A program made the position numbers and the translations under genes. From contig JAZRXL010000014.1 in NCBI GenBank assembly GCA_045600225.1, forward strand, positions 62,001-126,000: a stretch of 64,000 bases of DNA. Direction: 5' to 3'. This document shows, one piece after another, positions 25,904 to 34,900 of this stretch (the stretch's first letter is position 1; each line of letters begins with the position of its first letter). Origin of the DNA: UBA1181 sp045600225. Its GTDB lineage: Bacteria; Bacteroidota; Bacteroidia; Bacteroidales; Paludibacteraceae. Under the pieces are notes generated by a model. That model was not told the DNA's origin, searched no databases, and worked only from the letters and a program-made list of their open reading frames with translations.

Positions 25904-26794
25904 ATGTTGATTGAGCGTTTCCTACAATATATTAAGTATGAAAGAGGATATTCTGAACATACTTATACATCTTACGAAACTGATTTGTTGCAGTTCAAGG
26001 ATTTTGTAGAAAAGAAGAGTCGAAAGGAGTTTGACTCTTTGTCAATTGAAACGAATGATGTAAGAGAGTGGGTAGTTTCCTTGATGAAACAAGAAGAGAA
26101 GGCGAGTAGCGTAAATCGAAAGTTGTCGGCGTTAAAGTCGTATTTTAAGTTTCTTAGGCGAAGTGGTCTAATGGAGACGGATCCCATGAGACAGATCATT
26201 GCTCCAAAGAGGGAAAAAAGATTGCCGACGTTCCTAAGGGAGTCGGAGATTGAGAATCTCTTGGATGGGATTGATGATGAGTTTGGTTCTGATTTCGAAG
26301 GGGTGAGAAACAGGCTGATTGTTGAAACCTTTTACACATTGGGAATTCGATTGTCTGAATTGATTGGTATGAAGGATCCAGATGTGGATTTCTCTGGTCG
26401 ATCGGTGAAAGTGACGGGAAAGGGAAACAAACAAAGGATAATACCTTTTGGAGAAAAGCTGAAGCTATCGATGCAAGAGTATCTTCGTTTGAGAAACGAG
26501 ACAGTACAAAGGGTGGGGGATTCGTTCTTTGTTAGGGAAAATGGAGAACCCATGTATCCAGTAATGGTTTATCGTATTGTACATGAGCATTTGGAAAGAG
26601 TAAGTTCGTTAAAGAAAAAGAGTCCACACGTCTTGCGTCACACATTTGCGACTGCGATGTTGAATAATGGAGCGGAGATAAATGCGGTGAAGGAGTTGTT
26701 GGGGCATGCGAATTTAGCAGCAACGGAGGTTTATACGCATACAACCTTCGAACAGTTACAAAAAATTTATAAACAAGCTCATCCTCGAGCGTAA
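25904..26794 (+). CDS. Tyrosine recombinase XerC/XerD-like
   Basis: The protein has 296 residues, the length of chromosomal Xer recombinases. A SAM-like core-binding domain (1-90) precedes the catalytic domain. All catalytic residues are visible: Arg about 149 (LGIRLSE), Lys about 173 (GKGNKQR), His 242 and Arg 245 (HVLRHT), His 268 (LGHAN) and Tyr 277 (EVYTHT). The expected role is resolving chromosome dimers at dif together with a second Xer protein. The housekeeping location between rpsU and hpf supports this over a mobile-element integrase. XerC and XerD cannot be told apart here. No dif site was recognised in the window. Confidence 0.9.
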   Translation: MLIERFLQYIKYERGYSEHTYTSYETDLLQFKDFVEKKSRKEFDSLSIETNDVREWVVSLMKQEEKASSVNRKLSALKSYFKFLRRSGLMETDPMRQIIAPKREKRLPTFLRESEIENLLDGIDDEFGSDFEGVRNRLIVETFYTLGIRLSELIGMKDPDVDFSGRSVKVTGKGNKQRIIPFGEKLKLSMQEYLRLRNETVQRVGDSFFVRENGEPMYPVMVYRIVHEHLERVSSLKKKSPHVLRHTFATAMLNNGAEINAVKELLGHANLAATEVYTHTTFEQLQKIYKQAHPRA

Positions 26795-26813
26795 AATTAT
26801 GGAGGGAAAGATT

Positions 26814-27119
26814 ATGAATGTTACAGTTAAGGCTATTCATTTTGATGTAAAAGCAAGTTTGGAGGAGTTTATTCAAAAAAAGATCGCAAAATTAGAGCAA
26901 TATTCTGATAAGATCACGAGTGCAGATGTTACTTTGCAAGTTGTAAAGCCAGAGGTTTCTGAAAACAAAGAAGTGATGTTGAAGGTTTTGATGCCAAGTA
27001 ATGAATTGGTTGTGACAAAGACAGCAGATTCTTTCGAGGAGGCTTTTGACAATGCTATGGATGCGATGATTCGCTCTATTAAAAAAGCAAAGGAAAAAGC
27101 AAGTGATTTAAAAAAATAA
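26814..27119 (+). CDS. hpf: Ribosome hibernation-promoting factor, short form
   Basis: A 101-residue protein of the HPF/YfiA family with the beta-alpha-beta-beta-beta-alpha pattern and a basic C-terminus. It binds the 30S decoding centre and helps inactivate ribosomes in slow growth. An earlier in-frame ATG at 26799 is possible. The ATG at 26814 is preferred because GGAGG precedes it at a proper distance and the protein then starts MNVTVKAIHFD, as in relatives. It lies 19 bases after the recombinase gene, so it may share its transcript. It lacks the C-terminal dimerisation domain of long HPF. Confidence 0.9.
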   Translation: MNVTVKAIHFDVKASLEEFIQKKIAKLEQYSDKITSADVTLQVVKPEVSENKEVMLKVLMPSNELVVTKTADSFEEAFDNAMDAMIRSIKKAKEKASDLKK

Positions 27120-27128
27120 GCAAAAATA

Positions 27129-27160
27129 TTTGTGGGATAAAAAATAAATGTCTACATTTG
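27129..27160 (+). promoter_or_regulatory. Promoter of the tRNA-tuf operon
   Basis: TTTG (27129-27132), a 20-base spacer, and TACATTTG (27153-27160) followed by C match the Bacteroidota consensus. The first tRNA starts at 27203. A GC-rich partial inverted repeat (AGCCGTTTCGGG, CCCGAAAGCGCT-like bases) lies just after the promoter. Confidence 0.75.
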
Positions 27161-27202
27161 CAAGCCGTTTCGGGAGAGCGCTTTCGGGACGGCTTTTAAA
27201 TC

Positions 27203-27276
27203 GCCTCTTTAGCTCAGTTGGCCAGAGCACGTGATTTGTAATCTCGGGGTCGTTGGTTCGAATCCGACAAGAGGCT
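27203..27276 (+). tRNA. tRNA-Thr (anticodon TGT)
   Basis: A 74-base cloverleaf. The acceptor GCCTCTT pairs with AAGAGGC, the D arm is GCTC/GAGC, the anticodon loop is TTTGTAA, and the T arm is GTTGG/CCGAC with TTCGAAT. The anticodon stem CGTGA/TCTCG has one T-T mismatch in its middle. No CCA is encoded. Confidence 0.96.
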
Positions 27277-27309
27277 CAAAAGAAGAAGTTCTTTGAGGAT
27301 TTAAGGATT

Positions 27310-27392
27310 GGGTAGTTACCAGAGTGGCCAAATGGGGCAGACTGTAAATCTGCTGGCTCTTGCCTTCGGTGGTTCGAATCCATCACTACCCA
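27310..27392 (+). tRNA. tRNA-Tyr (anticodon GTA)
   Basis: An 83-base class II tRNA. The acceptor GGGTAGT pairs with ACTACCC, the anticodon loop is CTGTAAA within GCAGA/TCTGC, a long variable arm follows (TGGCTCTTGCCTTCG region), and the T loop is TTCGAAT. No CCA is encoded. Confidence 0.96.
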
Positions 27393-27406
27393 CAATTTGA
27401 ATTATC

Positions 27407-27479
27407 GCGGAAGTAGCTCAGTTGGTAGAGCATCAGCCTTCCAAGCTGAGGGTCGCGGGTTCGAACCCCGTTTTCCGCT
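27407..27479 (+). tRNA. tRNA-Gly (anticodon TCC)
   Basis: A 73-base cloverleaf. The acceptor GCGGAAG pairs with TTTCCGC, the last pair being G-U. The anticodon stem TCAGC/GCTGA encloses CTTCCAA. The T arm is GCGGG/CCCGT. No CCA is encoded. Confidence 0.96.
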
Positions 27480-27484
27480 CTATT

Positions 27485-27556
<72 letters not shown>

Positions 27557-27609
27557 CATCAGTGTAAATTGAAAAAATATTGATTAATTAAAATAAAATA
27601 TTAGAAATT

Positions 27610-28797
27610 ATGGCAAAAGAACAATTCGACCGTTCCAAACCGCACGTAAATATCGGAACTATTGGTCACGTTGACCACGGTAAAACTACTTTGACTGCTG
27701 CTATCACTACAGTATTGTCTAAGAAAGGTCTTTCTGAGTTGCGTTCATTCGATTCTATCGATAACGCTCCAGAAGAGAAAGAGCGTGGTATTACAATCAA
27801 TACTGCACACGTTGAGTACCAAACTGCTAACCGTCACTACGCACACGTTGACTGTCCAGGTCACGCCGACTACGTAAAGAACATGGTTACTGGTGCTGCT
27901 CAAATGGATGGTGCTATCATCGTGGTTGCTGCTACTGATGGACCAATGCCTCAAACTCGTGAGCACATTCTTTTGGCTCGTCAGGTAAACGTACCTCGCT
28001 TGGTTGTATTCATGAACAAGTGTGATATGGTTGATGACGCTGAGATGTTGGATTTGGTTGAGATGGAAATGCGTGAATTGCTAGGATTCTATGAGTTCGA
28101 CGCTGACAACACTCCATTTGTACGTGGTTCTGCTCTAGGTGCTCTTAACGGTGAGCCTGAGTGGGAAGAGAAGATCATGGAGTTGATGGACGCTGTTGAT
28201 ACATGGATTGAATTGCCTAAGCGTGATATCGATAAGCCATTCTTGATGCCAGTTGAGGACGTATTCTCTATCACTGGTCGTGGTACAGTTGCAACAGGTC
28301 GTGTTGAGACAGGTATCATCAAGGTTGGTGAGGAAGTTGAAATCATCGGTCTAGGTGCTGAGAAAATGAAGTCAACTGTAACAGGTGTCGAGATGTTCCG
28401 CAAATTGTTGGATCAAGGAGAGGCTGGTGATAACGTAGGTTTGTTGCTTCGTGGTATCGATAAGGATCAAATCAAGCGTGGTATGGTTCTTTGTAAGCCA
28501 GGTCAAGTAACTCCTCACACTGAGTTCAAGGCTTCTGTATATATCTTGAAGAAGGAAGAGGGTGGACGTCACACTCCATTCCACAACCACTACCGTCCTC
28601 AATTCTACATCCGTACTTTGGATGTTACTGGTGAGATCACTTTGCCAGAAGGAACTGAAATGGTAATGCCAGGTGATAACTTGGAGATTCAAGTTAAGTT
28701 GATTTATCCAGTTGCTTGTAGCGAGGGTCTACGTTTCGCTATCCGTGAGGGTGGTAGAACAGTAGGTTCAGGACAAATCACTTCAATTCTTGACTAA
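27610..28797 (+). CDS. tuf: Elongation factor Tu
   Basis: The 395-residue protein is EF-Tu, which delivers aminoacyl-tRNA to the ribosome. The GTPase motifs are GHVDHGKTT near 19-27, DCPGHADY near 80-87 and NKCD near 136-139. Domains 2 and 3 follow, and length and sequence are normal. The codon use is strongly biased, as in highly expressed genes. It follows four tRNA genes and precedes tRNA-Trp and secE, so these genes probably form one transcript that RNase P and RNase Z divide. Confidence 0.99.
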   Translation: MAKEQFDRSKPHVNIGTIGHVDHGKTTLTAAITTVLSKKGLSELRSFDSIDNAPEEKERGITINTAHVEYQTANRHYAHVDCPGHADYVKNMVTGAAQMDGAIIVVAATDGPMPQTREHILLARQVNVPRLVVFMNKCDMVDDAEMLDLVEMEMRELLGFYEFDADNTPFVRGSALGALNGEPEWEEKIMELMDAVDTWIELPKRDIDKPFLMPVEDVFSITGRGTVATGRVETGIIKVGEEVEIIGLGAEKMKSTVTGVEMFRKLLDQGEAGDNVGLLLRGIDKDQIKRGMVLCKPGQVTPHTEFKASVYILKKEEGGRHTPFHNHYRPQFYIRTLDVTGEITLPEGTEMVMPGDNLEIQVKLIYPVACSEGLRFAIREGGRTVGSGQITSILD

Positions 28798-28814
28798 TTA
28801 ATTTAGTTCAATAT

Positions 28815-28837
28815 TGGTTCCTCCTTGTGAGGAACCA
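28815..28837 (+). other. Hairpin between tuf and tRNA-Trp
   Basis: A perfect nine-base stem (TGGTTCCTC with GAGGAACCA) encloses a five-base loop. It is followed by TCTTA, not a T run, so a full terminator is unlikely. It may protect the 3' end of tuf mRNA or cause partial termination. The tRNA starts four bases later. Confidence 0.6.
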
Positions 28838-28841
28838 TCTT

Positions 28842-28917
28842 ACGGGAGTAGCTCAGTTGGTAGAGCACTGGTCTCCAAAACCAGGTGTCGGGAGTTCGAG
28901 CCTCTCCTTCCGTGCCA
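28842..28917 (+). tRNA. tRNA-Trp (anticodon CCA) with encoded 3' CCA
   Basis: A cloverleaf of 73 bases plus an encoded CCA at 28915-28917. The acceptor ACGGGAG pairs with CTTCCGT (one G-U), the discriminator is G, and the anticodon stem CTGGT/ACCAG encloses CTCCAAA. secE starts 12 bases after the CCA, so maturation of this tRNA would define the 5' end of the secE mRNA. Confidence 0.96.
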
Positions 28918-28929
28918 ATATCTACGATT

Positions 28930-29127
28930 ATGAATAATTCGATAGTTAATTATATAAAAGATTCATACGACGAACTTGTAAACAAAGTATCTTGGCCTTC
29001 AAAAAGTGAATTAGCTAATAGTGCAATTGTTGTTCTTGTAGCTTCCCTTCTAATTGCATTGGTTGTATTCCTTATGGACAAGTCGTTTCAAACTCTGATG
29101 GAGTTTATCTATGGTTTGTTGTACTAA
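28930..29127 (+). CDS. secE: Preprotein translocase subunit SecE
   Basis: The 65-residue protein has one C-terminal membrane segment (about 30-49) after the conserved amphipathic part KVSWPSKSEL. It is the SecE subunit that clamps SecY in the membrane. A longer frame would start with GTG inside tRNA-Trp and is rejected; the ATG at 28930 gives the usual length of the single-helix form. It is 14 bases before nusG, its usual neighbour. Confidence 0.96.
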   Translation: MNNSIVNYIKDSYDELVNKVSWPSKSELANSAIVVLVASLLIALVVFLMDKSFQTLMEFIYGLLY

Positions 29128-29141
29128 AAGAAAGGGAAAGC

Positions 29142-29699
29142 ATGGCAGAGACTGGAAAAAAATGGTATGTACTACGTGCCATTAGTGGTAAAGAGAACAA
29201 GGTTCGTGAGCATGTTGAGAATGAAATTAACACTACGGATCTTGGTCAGTATGTTTCTCAAGTGTTGATTCCAACTGAGAGAGTTTATCAAGTTAGCAAG
29301 TCTGGAAAAAAGATTTCAAAAGAAAGAACTTACCTTCCTGGTTACGTATTAGTTGAGGCAAATTTAGTAGGCGAGGTTCAACATCGTCTATCTCAAATGC
29401 CTAATGTAATTGGATTTTTGGGAGATGGCTCCAAGAAGTCCAATGAACCTGTACCTTTACGTCAAAGTGAGGTGCTTCGTATTTTAGGTAAGGTTGATGA
29501 GCTACAAGATTCAGAGGAAGAGGTTTCAATCTCTTTTATCGAAGGAGAGACTGTCAAAGTTACTTTTGGTCCTTTCAGTGGTTTCAGAGGAACTATTGAG
29601 GAGGTAAACAACGAACGAAAGAAACTAAAGGTTAAAGTAAAAATCTTTGGTCGTGAGACCCCTTTGGAATTAGGATTCTTACAAGTTGAGAAAGAATAA
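29142..29699 (+). CDS. nusG: Transcription termination/antitermination factor NusG
   Basis: A 185-residue protein with an N-terminal NGN domain (KWYVLRAISGKENKV) and a C-terminal KOW domain near 130-165 (EGETVKVTFGPFSGFRGTI). NusG binds the RNA polymerase clamp and links it to Rho or to the ribosome. It sits in the conserved secE-nusG-rplK order. The length is normal and nothing unusual is visible. Confidence 0.98.
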   Translation: MAETGKKWYVLRAISGKENKVREHVENEINTTDLGQYVSQVLIPTERVYQVSKSGKKISKERTYLPGYVLVEANLVGEVQHRLSQMPNVIGFLGDGSKKSNEPVPLRQSEVLRILGKVDELQDSEEEVSISFIEGETVKVTFGPFSGFRGTIEEVNNERKKLKVKVKIFGRETPLELGFLQVEKE

Positions 29700-29746
29700 T
29701 CTGAGATTATTTTCGTATTATAATTATTTTTTTAATCAAAAACAAA

Positions 29747-30190
29747 ATGGCTAAAGAAGTTGCTGGATTTATCAAATTACAGATAAAGGGAGGCGCTGCA
29801 AATCCATCACCTCCAGTAGGACCTGCATTAGGTTCTAAGGGTATCAATATCATGGATTTTTGTAAGCAGTTCAACGCCAGAACCCAGGATAAGGCAGGTA
29901 AGGTATTACCAGTTGTTATCACGTATTATGCTGATAAGTCTTTTGATTTTGTCGTAAAGACTCCTCCAGTTGCCGTTCAATTGCTTGAAGTTACTAAGCA
30001 AAAGAGTGGATCTGCAGAGCCTAATCGTAAAAAAGTTGCTGAGATTACTTGGGACCAAGTAAAGACTATCGCAGAGGACAAGATGCAAGATTTGAATTGC
30101 TTCACAGTTGAGTCTGCTATGACAATGGTTGCAGGTACGGCAAGAAGTATGGGTATCACCGTTAAAGGAGAATTCCCTGGTAATAAATAA
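29747..30190 (+). CDS. rplK: 50S ribosomal protein L11
   Basis: The 147-residue product is L11, which binds the GTPase-associated centre of 23S rRNA. The N-terminal proline-rich segment (NPSPPVGPALGSKGINIMDF) and the C-terminal rRNA-binding domain are conserved. It starts 47 bases after nusG, with a short AT-rich spacer in which no promoter was recognised. Confidence 0.98.
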   Translation: MAKEVAGFIKLQIKGGAANPSPPVGPALGSKGINIMDFCKQFNARTQDKAGKVLPVVITYYADKSFDFVVKTPPVAVQLLEVTKQKSGSAEPNRKKVAEITWDQVKTIAEDKMQDLNCFTVESAMTMVAGTARSMGITVKGEFPGNK

Positions 30191-30207
30191 TTAACACTTC
30201 AATTGAA

Positions 30208-30900
30208 ATGGGTAAACTTACAAAAAATCAAAAGTTAGCTTTAGAGAAGATTGAAGCAGGGAAATCTTACTCTTTGAAGGAAGCTTCAGCATTGGTTAAG
30301 GAATTGACCACTACTAAGTTTGATGCTTCTGTGGATATTGATGTTCGTTTAGGTGTTGATCCTCGTAAGGCAAACCAAATGGTTCGTGGAGTTGTTTCTT
30401 TACCTAATGGTACAGGAAAGACTGTTCGCGTTTTGGCTTTGTGTACTCCTGATGCTGAGGCTGATGCTAAGGCTGCAGGTGCTGACTATGTAGGTCTTGA
30501 TGAGTATATCGAAAAGATCAAGGGTGGTTGGACTGACGTGGATGTAATCATTACAATGCCTTCAATCATGGGTAAAATTGGTGCTCTAGGACGTGTATTG
30601 GGTCCTCGTGGTTTGATGCCAAATCCAAAGAGTGGTACAGTTACTAATGAAGTAGGTAAAGCTGTAAGAGAAGTAAAGCAAGGTAAAATTGATTTTAAGG
30701 TAGATAAGTTTGGTATTGTTCACACATCTATTGGAAAGGTTTCTTTCACTCCAGATGCAATTTGTGAGAATGCTAAGACATTCATCGACACTTTGATCAA
30801 GTTGAAACCTACTACCTCTAAAGGTGAGTATGTGAAGAGTATTTATCTTTCTAGTACTATGAGTCCGGGTATTAAAATTGACCCTAAATTAGTTGATTAA
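30208..30900 (+). CDS. rplA: 50S ribosomal protein L1
   Basis: The protein has 230 residues and is L1, the stalk protein beside the E site. The conserved MGKIGALGRVLGPRGLMPNPK segment lies near 117-137. In many bacteria L1 also represses its own operon by binding the mRNA leader; no such site was identified here. It lies 17 bases after rplK and 18 before rplJ. Confidence 0.98.
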   Translation: MGKLTKNQKLALEKIEAGKSYSLKEASALVKELTTTKFDASVDIDVRLGVDPRKANQMVRGVVSLPNGTGKTVRVLALCTPDAEADAKAAGADYVGLDEYIEKIKGGWTDVDVIITMPSIMGKIGALGRVLGPRGLMPNPKSGTVTNEVGKAVREVKQGKIDFKVDKFGIVHTSIGKVSFTPDAICENAKTFIDTLIKLKPTTSKGEYVKSIYLSSTMSPGIKIDPKLVD

Positions 30901-30918
30901 TTTAATATTTAGAGAAAC

Positions 30919-31419
30919 ATGAAAAAGGAAGATAAAAACCTTGTTATAGATCAGGTACTTGCTAGCTTGAATGATTATAGTCATTTCTATGTTGCTGATG
31001 CATCTGGCTTGACTGCTAGTATGACAAGCGATATCAGACGTGCTTGCTTCAAGAAAGATATTAAGTTGGTAGTCGTAAAGAACACATTGTTGAAGAAAGC
31101 CTTAGACAAGAAAGAAGGTGATTTTTCAGAACTATATAGTGCTCTTGAAGGCCCTACCGCTCTTATGCTATCTAATACAGGAAATGCTCCTGCTAAGTTG
31201 ATCAAAGAATTTAGTAAGGGTAACAAGTTAGGTAAGCCAACATTGAAAGCCGCTTATGTAGAAGAAGGTTTTTATGTAGGAGCTGATCAACTTGATGTAT
31301 TAGCTGCATTCAAGAGCAAGAACGAACTTATTGGAGATATCATTACTTTGTTACAATCTCCTATGAGAAATATTATTTCTGCTCTCCAAGCTAGAGAAGA
31401 GAACACAAACAACGAATAA
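30919..31419 (+). CDS. rplJ: 50S ribosomal protein L10
   Basis: A 166-residue protein with the L10 fold. It anchors the L7/L12 dimers to the ribosome stalk. The N-terminal rRNA-binding domain shows VVKNTLLKKAL and the EGPTALM segment, and the C-terminal helix that binds L12 is present. It stands just before rplL, 34 bases away. Confidence 0.97.
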   Translation: MKKEDKNLVIDQVLASLNDYSHFYVADASGLTASMTSDIRRACFKKDIKLVVVKNTLLKKALDKKEGDFSELYSALEGPTALMLSNTGNAPAKLIKEFSKGNKLGKPTLKAAYVEEGFYVGADQLDVLAAFKSKNELIGDIITLLQSPMRNIISALQAREENTNNE

Positions 31420-31453
31420 TTAAAAGATTATAAACATTAAAGCATTAAATAAA

Positions 31454-31822
31454 ATGGCAGATTTGAAAGCTTTCGCAGAACAATTAGTTAACTTGACTGT
31501 TAAAGAAGTTAATGAACTTGCTGAAATATTGAAAAACGAGTACGGTATTGAGCCTGCTGCTGTAGCTGTAGCTGTTGCTGCAGGTCCTGCTGCTGCTGCC
31601 GCTGAGGAAAAATCATCATTTGATGTAGTTTTGAAGTCAGCTGGTGCAAACAAACTTGCTATCGTAAAATTAGTTAAGGAATTGACTGGTCTTGGTTTGA
31701 AAGAGGCTAAAGACATGGTTGACGGAGCTCCTAGTACAATTAAAGAAGGTCTTGCTAAGGCTGACGCAGAAGGTCTTAAGAAGCAACTTGAAGAAGCTGG
31801 AGCTGAAGTTGAACTTAAATAG
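31454..31822 (+). CDS. rplL: 50S ribosomal protein L7/L12
   Basis: The 122-residue protein has an N-terminal dimerisation domain (to about residue 33), an Ala-rich flexible hinge (about 35-52), and the C-terminal factor-binding domain with GLGLKEAKDMVDGAP. It recruits translation GTPases to the ribosome. A long palindrome with T residues follows the gene and may lower read-through into rpoB. Confidence 0.98.
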   Translation: MADLKAFAEQLVNLTVKEVNELAEILKNEYGIEPAAVAVAVAAGPAAAAAEEKSSFDVVLKSAGANKLAIVKLVKELTGLGLKEAKDMVDGAPSTIKEGLAKADAEGLKKQLEEAGAEVELK

Positions 31823-31854
31823 TACTGCACAGTTCTGATTCGTTCAGAAACTAT

Positions 31855-31889
31855 GGTTTAGAACCTATATATAGGTTCTAAACCTTTTT
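31855..31889 (+). terminator. Palindromic hairpin between rplL and rpoB (possible partial terminator)
   Basis: A perfect 30-base palindrome runs from 31855 to 31884: GGTTTAGAACCTATA and its exact complement, with no extra loop bases. Five T residues follow. The form is that of a rho-independent terminator, yet rpoB and rpoC lie directly downstream with no visible promoter. Partial termination, as known between rplL and rpoB in E. coli, is a likely role. Confidence 0.7.
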
Positions 31890-31929
31890 GTCTGTTATCT
31901 TTTTTAAGTTCTTATAAATTCTTAGATAA

Positions 31930-34900
31930 ATGTCTTCTAATAATAAAAATCAAAGAGTAACATTCGCATCTGTCAAGAACCAGATGGAATATCCGGATTT
32001 CCTTGAGGTGCAATTAAAATCTTTTAGAGATTTTTTCCAACTCGACACTCCACCAGAGCTTCGTAAGGACGATGGTATGTTTAAGGTGTTCGCAGAGAAT
32101 TTCCCTATTGCGGATACTCGTAATAATTTTGTTCTTGAGTTCTTAGATTATTATATAGATCCTTCTAAATACACTATCGATGAGTGTATTGAGAGAGGTT
32201 TAACTTATAGTGTGCCTCTAAAGGCCAAGTTAAAATTATATTGTACGGATCCGGATCATGAGGATTTTGAGACAATTATCCAAGATGTCTATTTGGGTAC
32301 TATCCCGTATATGACAGACAAGGGAACTTTTGTTATTAATGGTGCTGAGCGTGTTATCGTTTCTCAGTTGCATAGATCTCCAGGTGTATTCTTCGGACAA
32401 AGTATGCATGCTAATGGAACAAAACTTTACTCTGCTCGTATCATTCCTTTCAAGGGTTCTTGGATCGAGTTCGCTACTGACATTAGTAATGTTATGTATG
32501 CTTACATCGATCGTAAAAAGAAATTACCGGTAACTACTTTGTTACGTGCTATCGGGTTCGAAAGCGATAAAGATATTCTTGAAATCTTTGGCTTGTCAGA
32601 AGAAGTAAAAGTTACTAAGGCAGGCTTGAAGAAAGTAGAGGGACGCAAATTGGCTGCTCGTGTTTTGAAAACATGGGTGGAGGATTTCGTTGATGAAGAT
32701 ACAGGTGAGGTTGTTTCTATTGAGCGTACTGAGGTTATTATTGACCGTGAAACAGTTCTTGATAAAGACAACATTCAAGATATTTTGGATTCAGGCGTAC
32801 AGACTATCCTTCTTCATAAAGAGGATGCAAATCTTTCTGATTATAGCATTATCTATAATACATTGCAGAAAGACCCTACAAACTCAGAAAAGGAAGCTGT
32901 ATACTATATATATCGTCAAATGCGTAGCGCAGACCCTGCAGATGAGAATGCTGCTCGTGAAGTCATTTCAGGTTTGTTCTTCTCTGAAAAACGTTATGAC
33001 TTGGGTGATGTAGGTCGTTATAGAATCAACAAGAAGTTGAATCTATCGACTGATATGGATGTTCGCGTATTGACAAAAGAGGATATTATCGAGATTATCA
33101 AGTACTTGATTGAATTGATCAATTCAAAGGCAGATGTTGATGATATCGACCACTTAAGTAACCGTCGTGTTCGTACTGTTGGAGAACAATTGTACAACCA
33201 ATTTGGTGTTGGTTTGGCTCGTATGGCTCGTACTATCCGTGAACGTATGAACATTAGAGATAATGAGGTGTTCTCTCCAACTGAGTTGATTAATGCAAAG
33301 ACTATATCTTCTGTTATTAACTCATTCTTTGGAACGAATGCTTTGTCACAGTTTATGGATCAGACCAACCCATTGGCTGAGATTACTCATAAACGTCGTT
33401 TGTCTGCCCTAGGTCCTGGTGGTTTGTCTCGTGAGAGAGCCGGATTTGAGGTGCGTGACGTACACTACACTCACTATGGACGTCTATGTCCTATTGAGAC
33501 TCCAGAAGGTCCAAACATCGGTTTGATTTCTTCTCTTTGTGTATATGCTAAGATTAATGATCTTGGATTCATCGAGACTCCTTATCGTATTGTAAAAGAT
33601 GGTAAGGTTGATGTGTCTGAAGAGGGTCTTAAGTATATGACTGCTGAGGAGGAAGAAGGAAAGATCATTGCACAAGGAAATGCTCCATTGGATGACAATG
33701 GTAATTTCTTGGTAGAGAAGGTTAAGGCTCGTAAAGAGGCAGACTTCCCTAATGTTGATCCTAAGGAGTTGGATTTGATGGATGTGGCCCCTCAACAGAT
33801 TGCATCTATCGCTGCTTCTTTGATTCCTTTCTTGGAGCATGACGATGCTAACCGTGCGTTGATGGGATCTAACATGATGCGCCAGGCAGTTCCTTTGTTG
33901 AGATGTGAATCTCCAATCGTTGGTACAGGTATCGAGCGTCAATTGGTTCGTGACTCTCGTACTCAAATCGCTGCTGAGGGTGATGGTGTTATTGAATTCG
34001 TTGATGCAAGTGTTATTAAGGTTAGATACGATAGAACTGAGGATGAGGAGTATGTAAGCTTTGAGTCTTCTTTGAAGGAGTATATCATTCCTAAGTTTAG
34101 AAAGACTAACCAAAGTACAACTATAGACCTTCGTCCAATCGTGGTTTCTGGTCAACGTGTAACAAAGGGTCAAATCTTGACAGAGGGTTACTCTACACAA
34201 GACGGTGAGTTGGCAATTGGAAAGAACTTGTTGGTAGCATTCATGCCTTGGAAGGGTTACAACTATGAGGATGCTATTGTTATCAATGAGAAGGTTTGTA
34301 AGTATGATATCTTTACTTCTGTGCATGTTGACGAATACCAATTGGAGGTTCGTGAGACTAAGCGTGGTATGGAGGAGTTGACTTCTGATATACCTAATGT
34401 AAGTGAAGAGGCAACAAGAAACTTGGATGATAATGGTGTTATCCGTGTAGGTGCTCCAGTTGAACCAGGTGATATTTTGATCGGTAAGATCACTCCTAAG
34501 GGAGAATCTGATCCTTCTCCAGAAGAGAAGTTGTTGAGAGCTATCTTCGGTGATAAGGCTGGAGATGTTAAGGATGCTTCTTTGAAGGCTAATCCTTCTT
34601 TGAGAGGTATCGTTGTTGGTAAGAGATTGTTCTCTAAGGCGATGAAGACTCGCAAGTCTCGTTTGTCAGACAAGGCTATCTTGGAGAAATTAGATGCTGA
34701 GTTTGAAGAAAAAGAGATGGCATTGAAGACTATCTTGATCGAGAAGTTGCAAGTTCTTACTAACGGAAAGACTTCACAGGGAGTTAAGGATTTCTTAGGT
34801 ACAGATGTTATTGCCAAAGGTGCTAAGTTTACAAAGAAAGCATTGGAGGAGATTAACTATATGGAAGTTCAATTGACTAAGTGGACCTCTGATGCTCACA

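Noticed and set aside
25904..26794. Integrase of a mobile element
   Set aside because: Length, housekeeping neighbours and absence of flanking repeats or attachment sites favour a chromosomal Xer recombinase, even though it lies near tRNA genes.
26799..26813. Alternative hpf start five codons upstream
   Set aside because: Those codons contain the GGAGG ribosome-binding sequence that serves the ATG at 26814.
31420..31830. Minus-strand frame opposite rplL
   Set aside because: Its Ala- and Ser-rich translation mirrors the strong codon bias of rplL on the other strand; no independent support.
33484..34341. Long minus-strand frame (285 codons) opposite rpoB
   Set aside because: It is a shadow of rpoB codon bias, with no promoter and no recognisable protein features.
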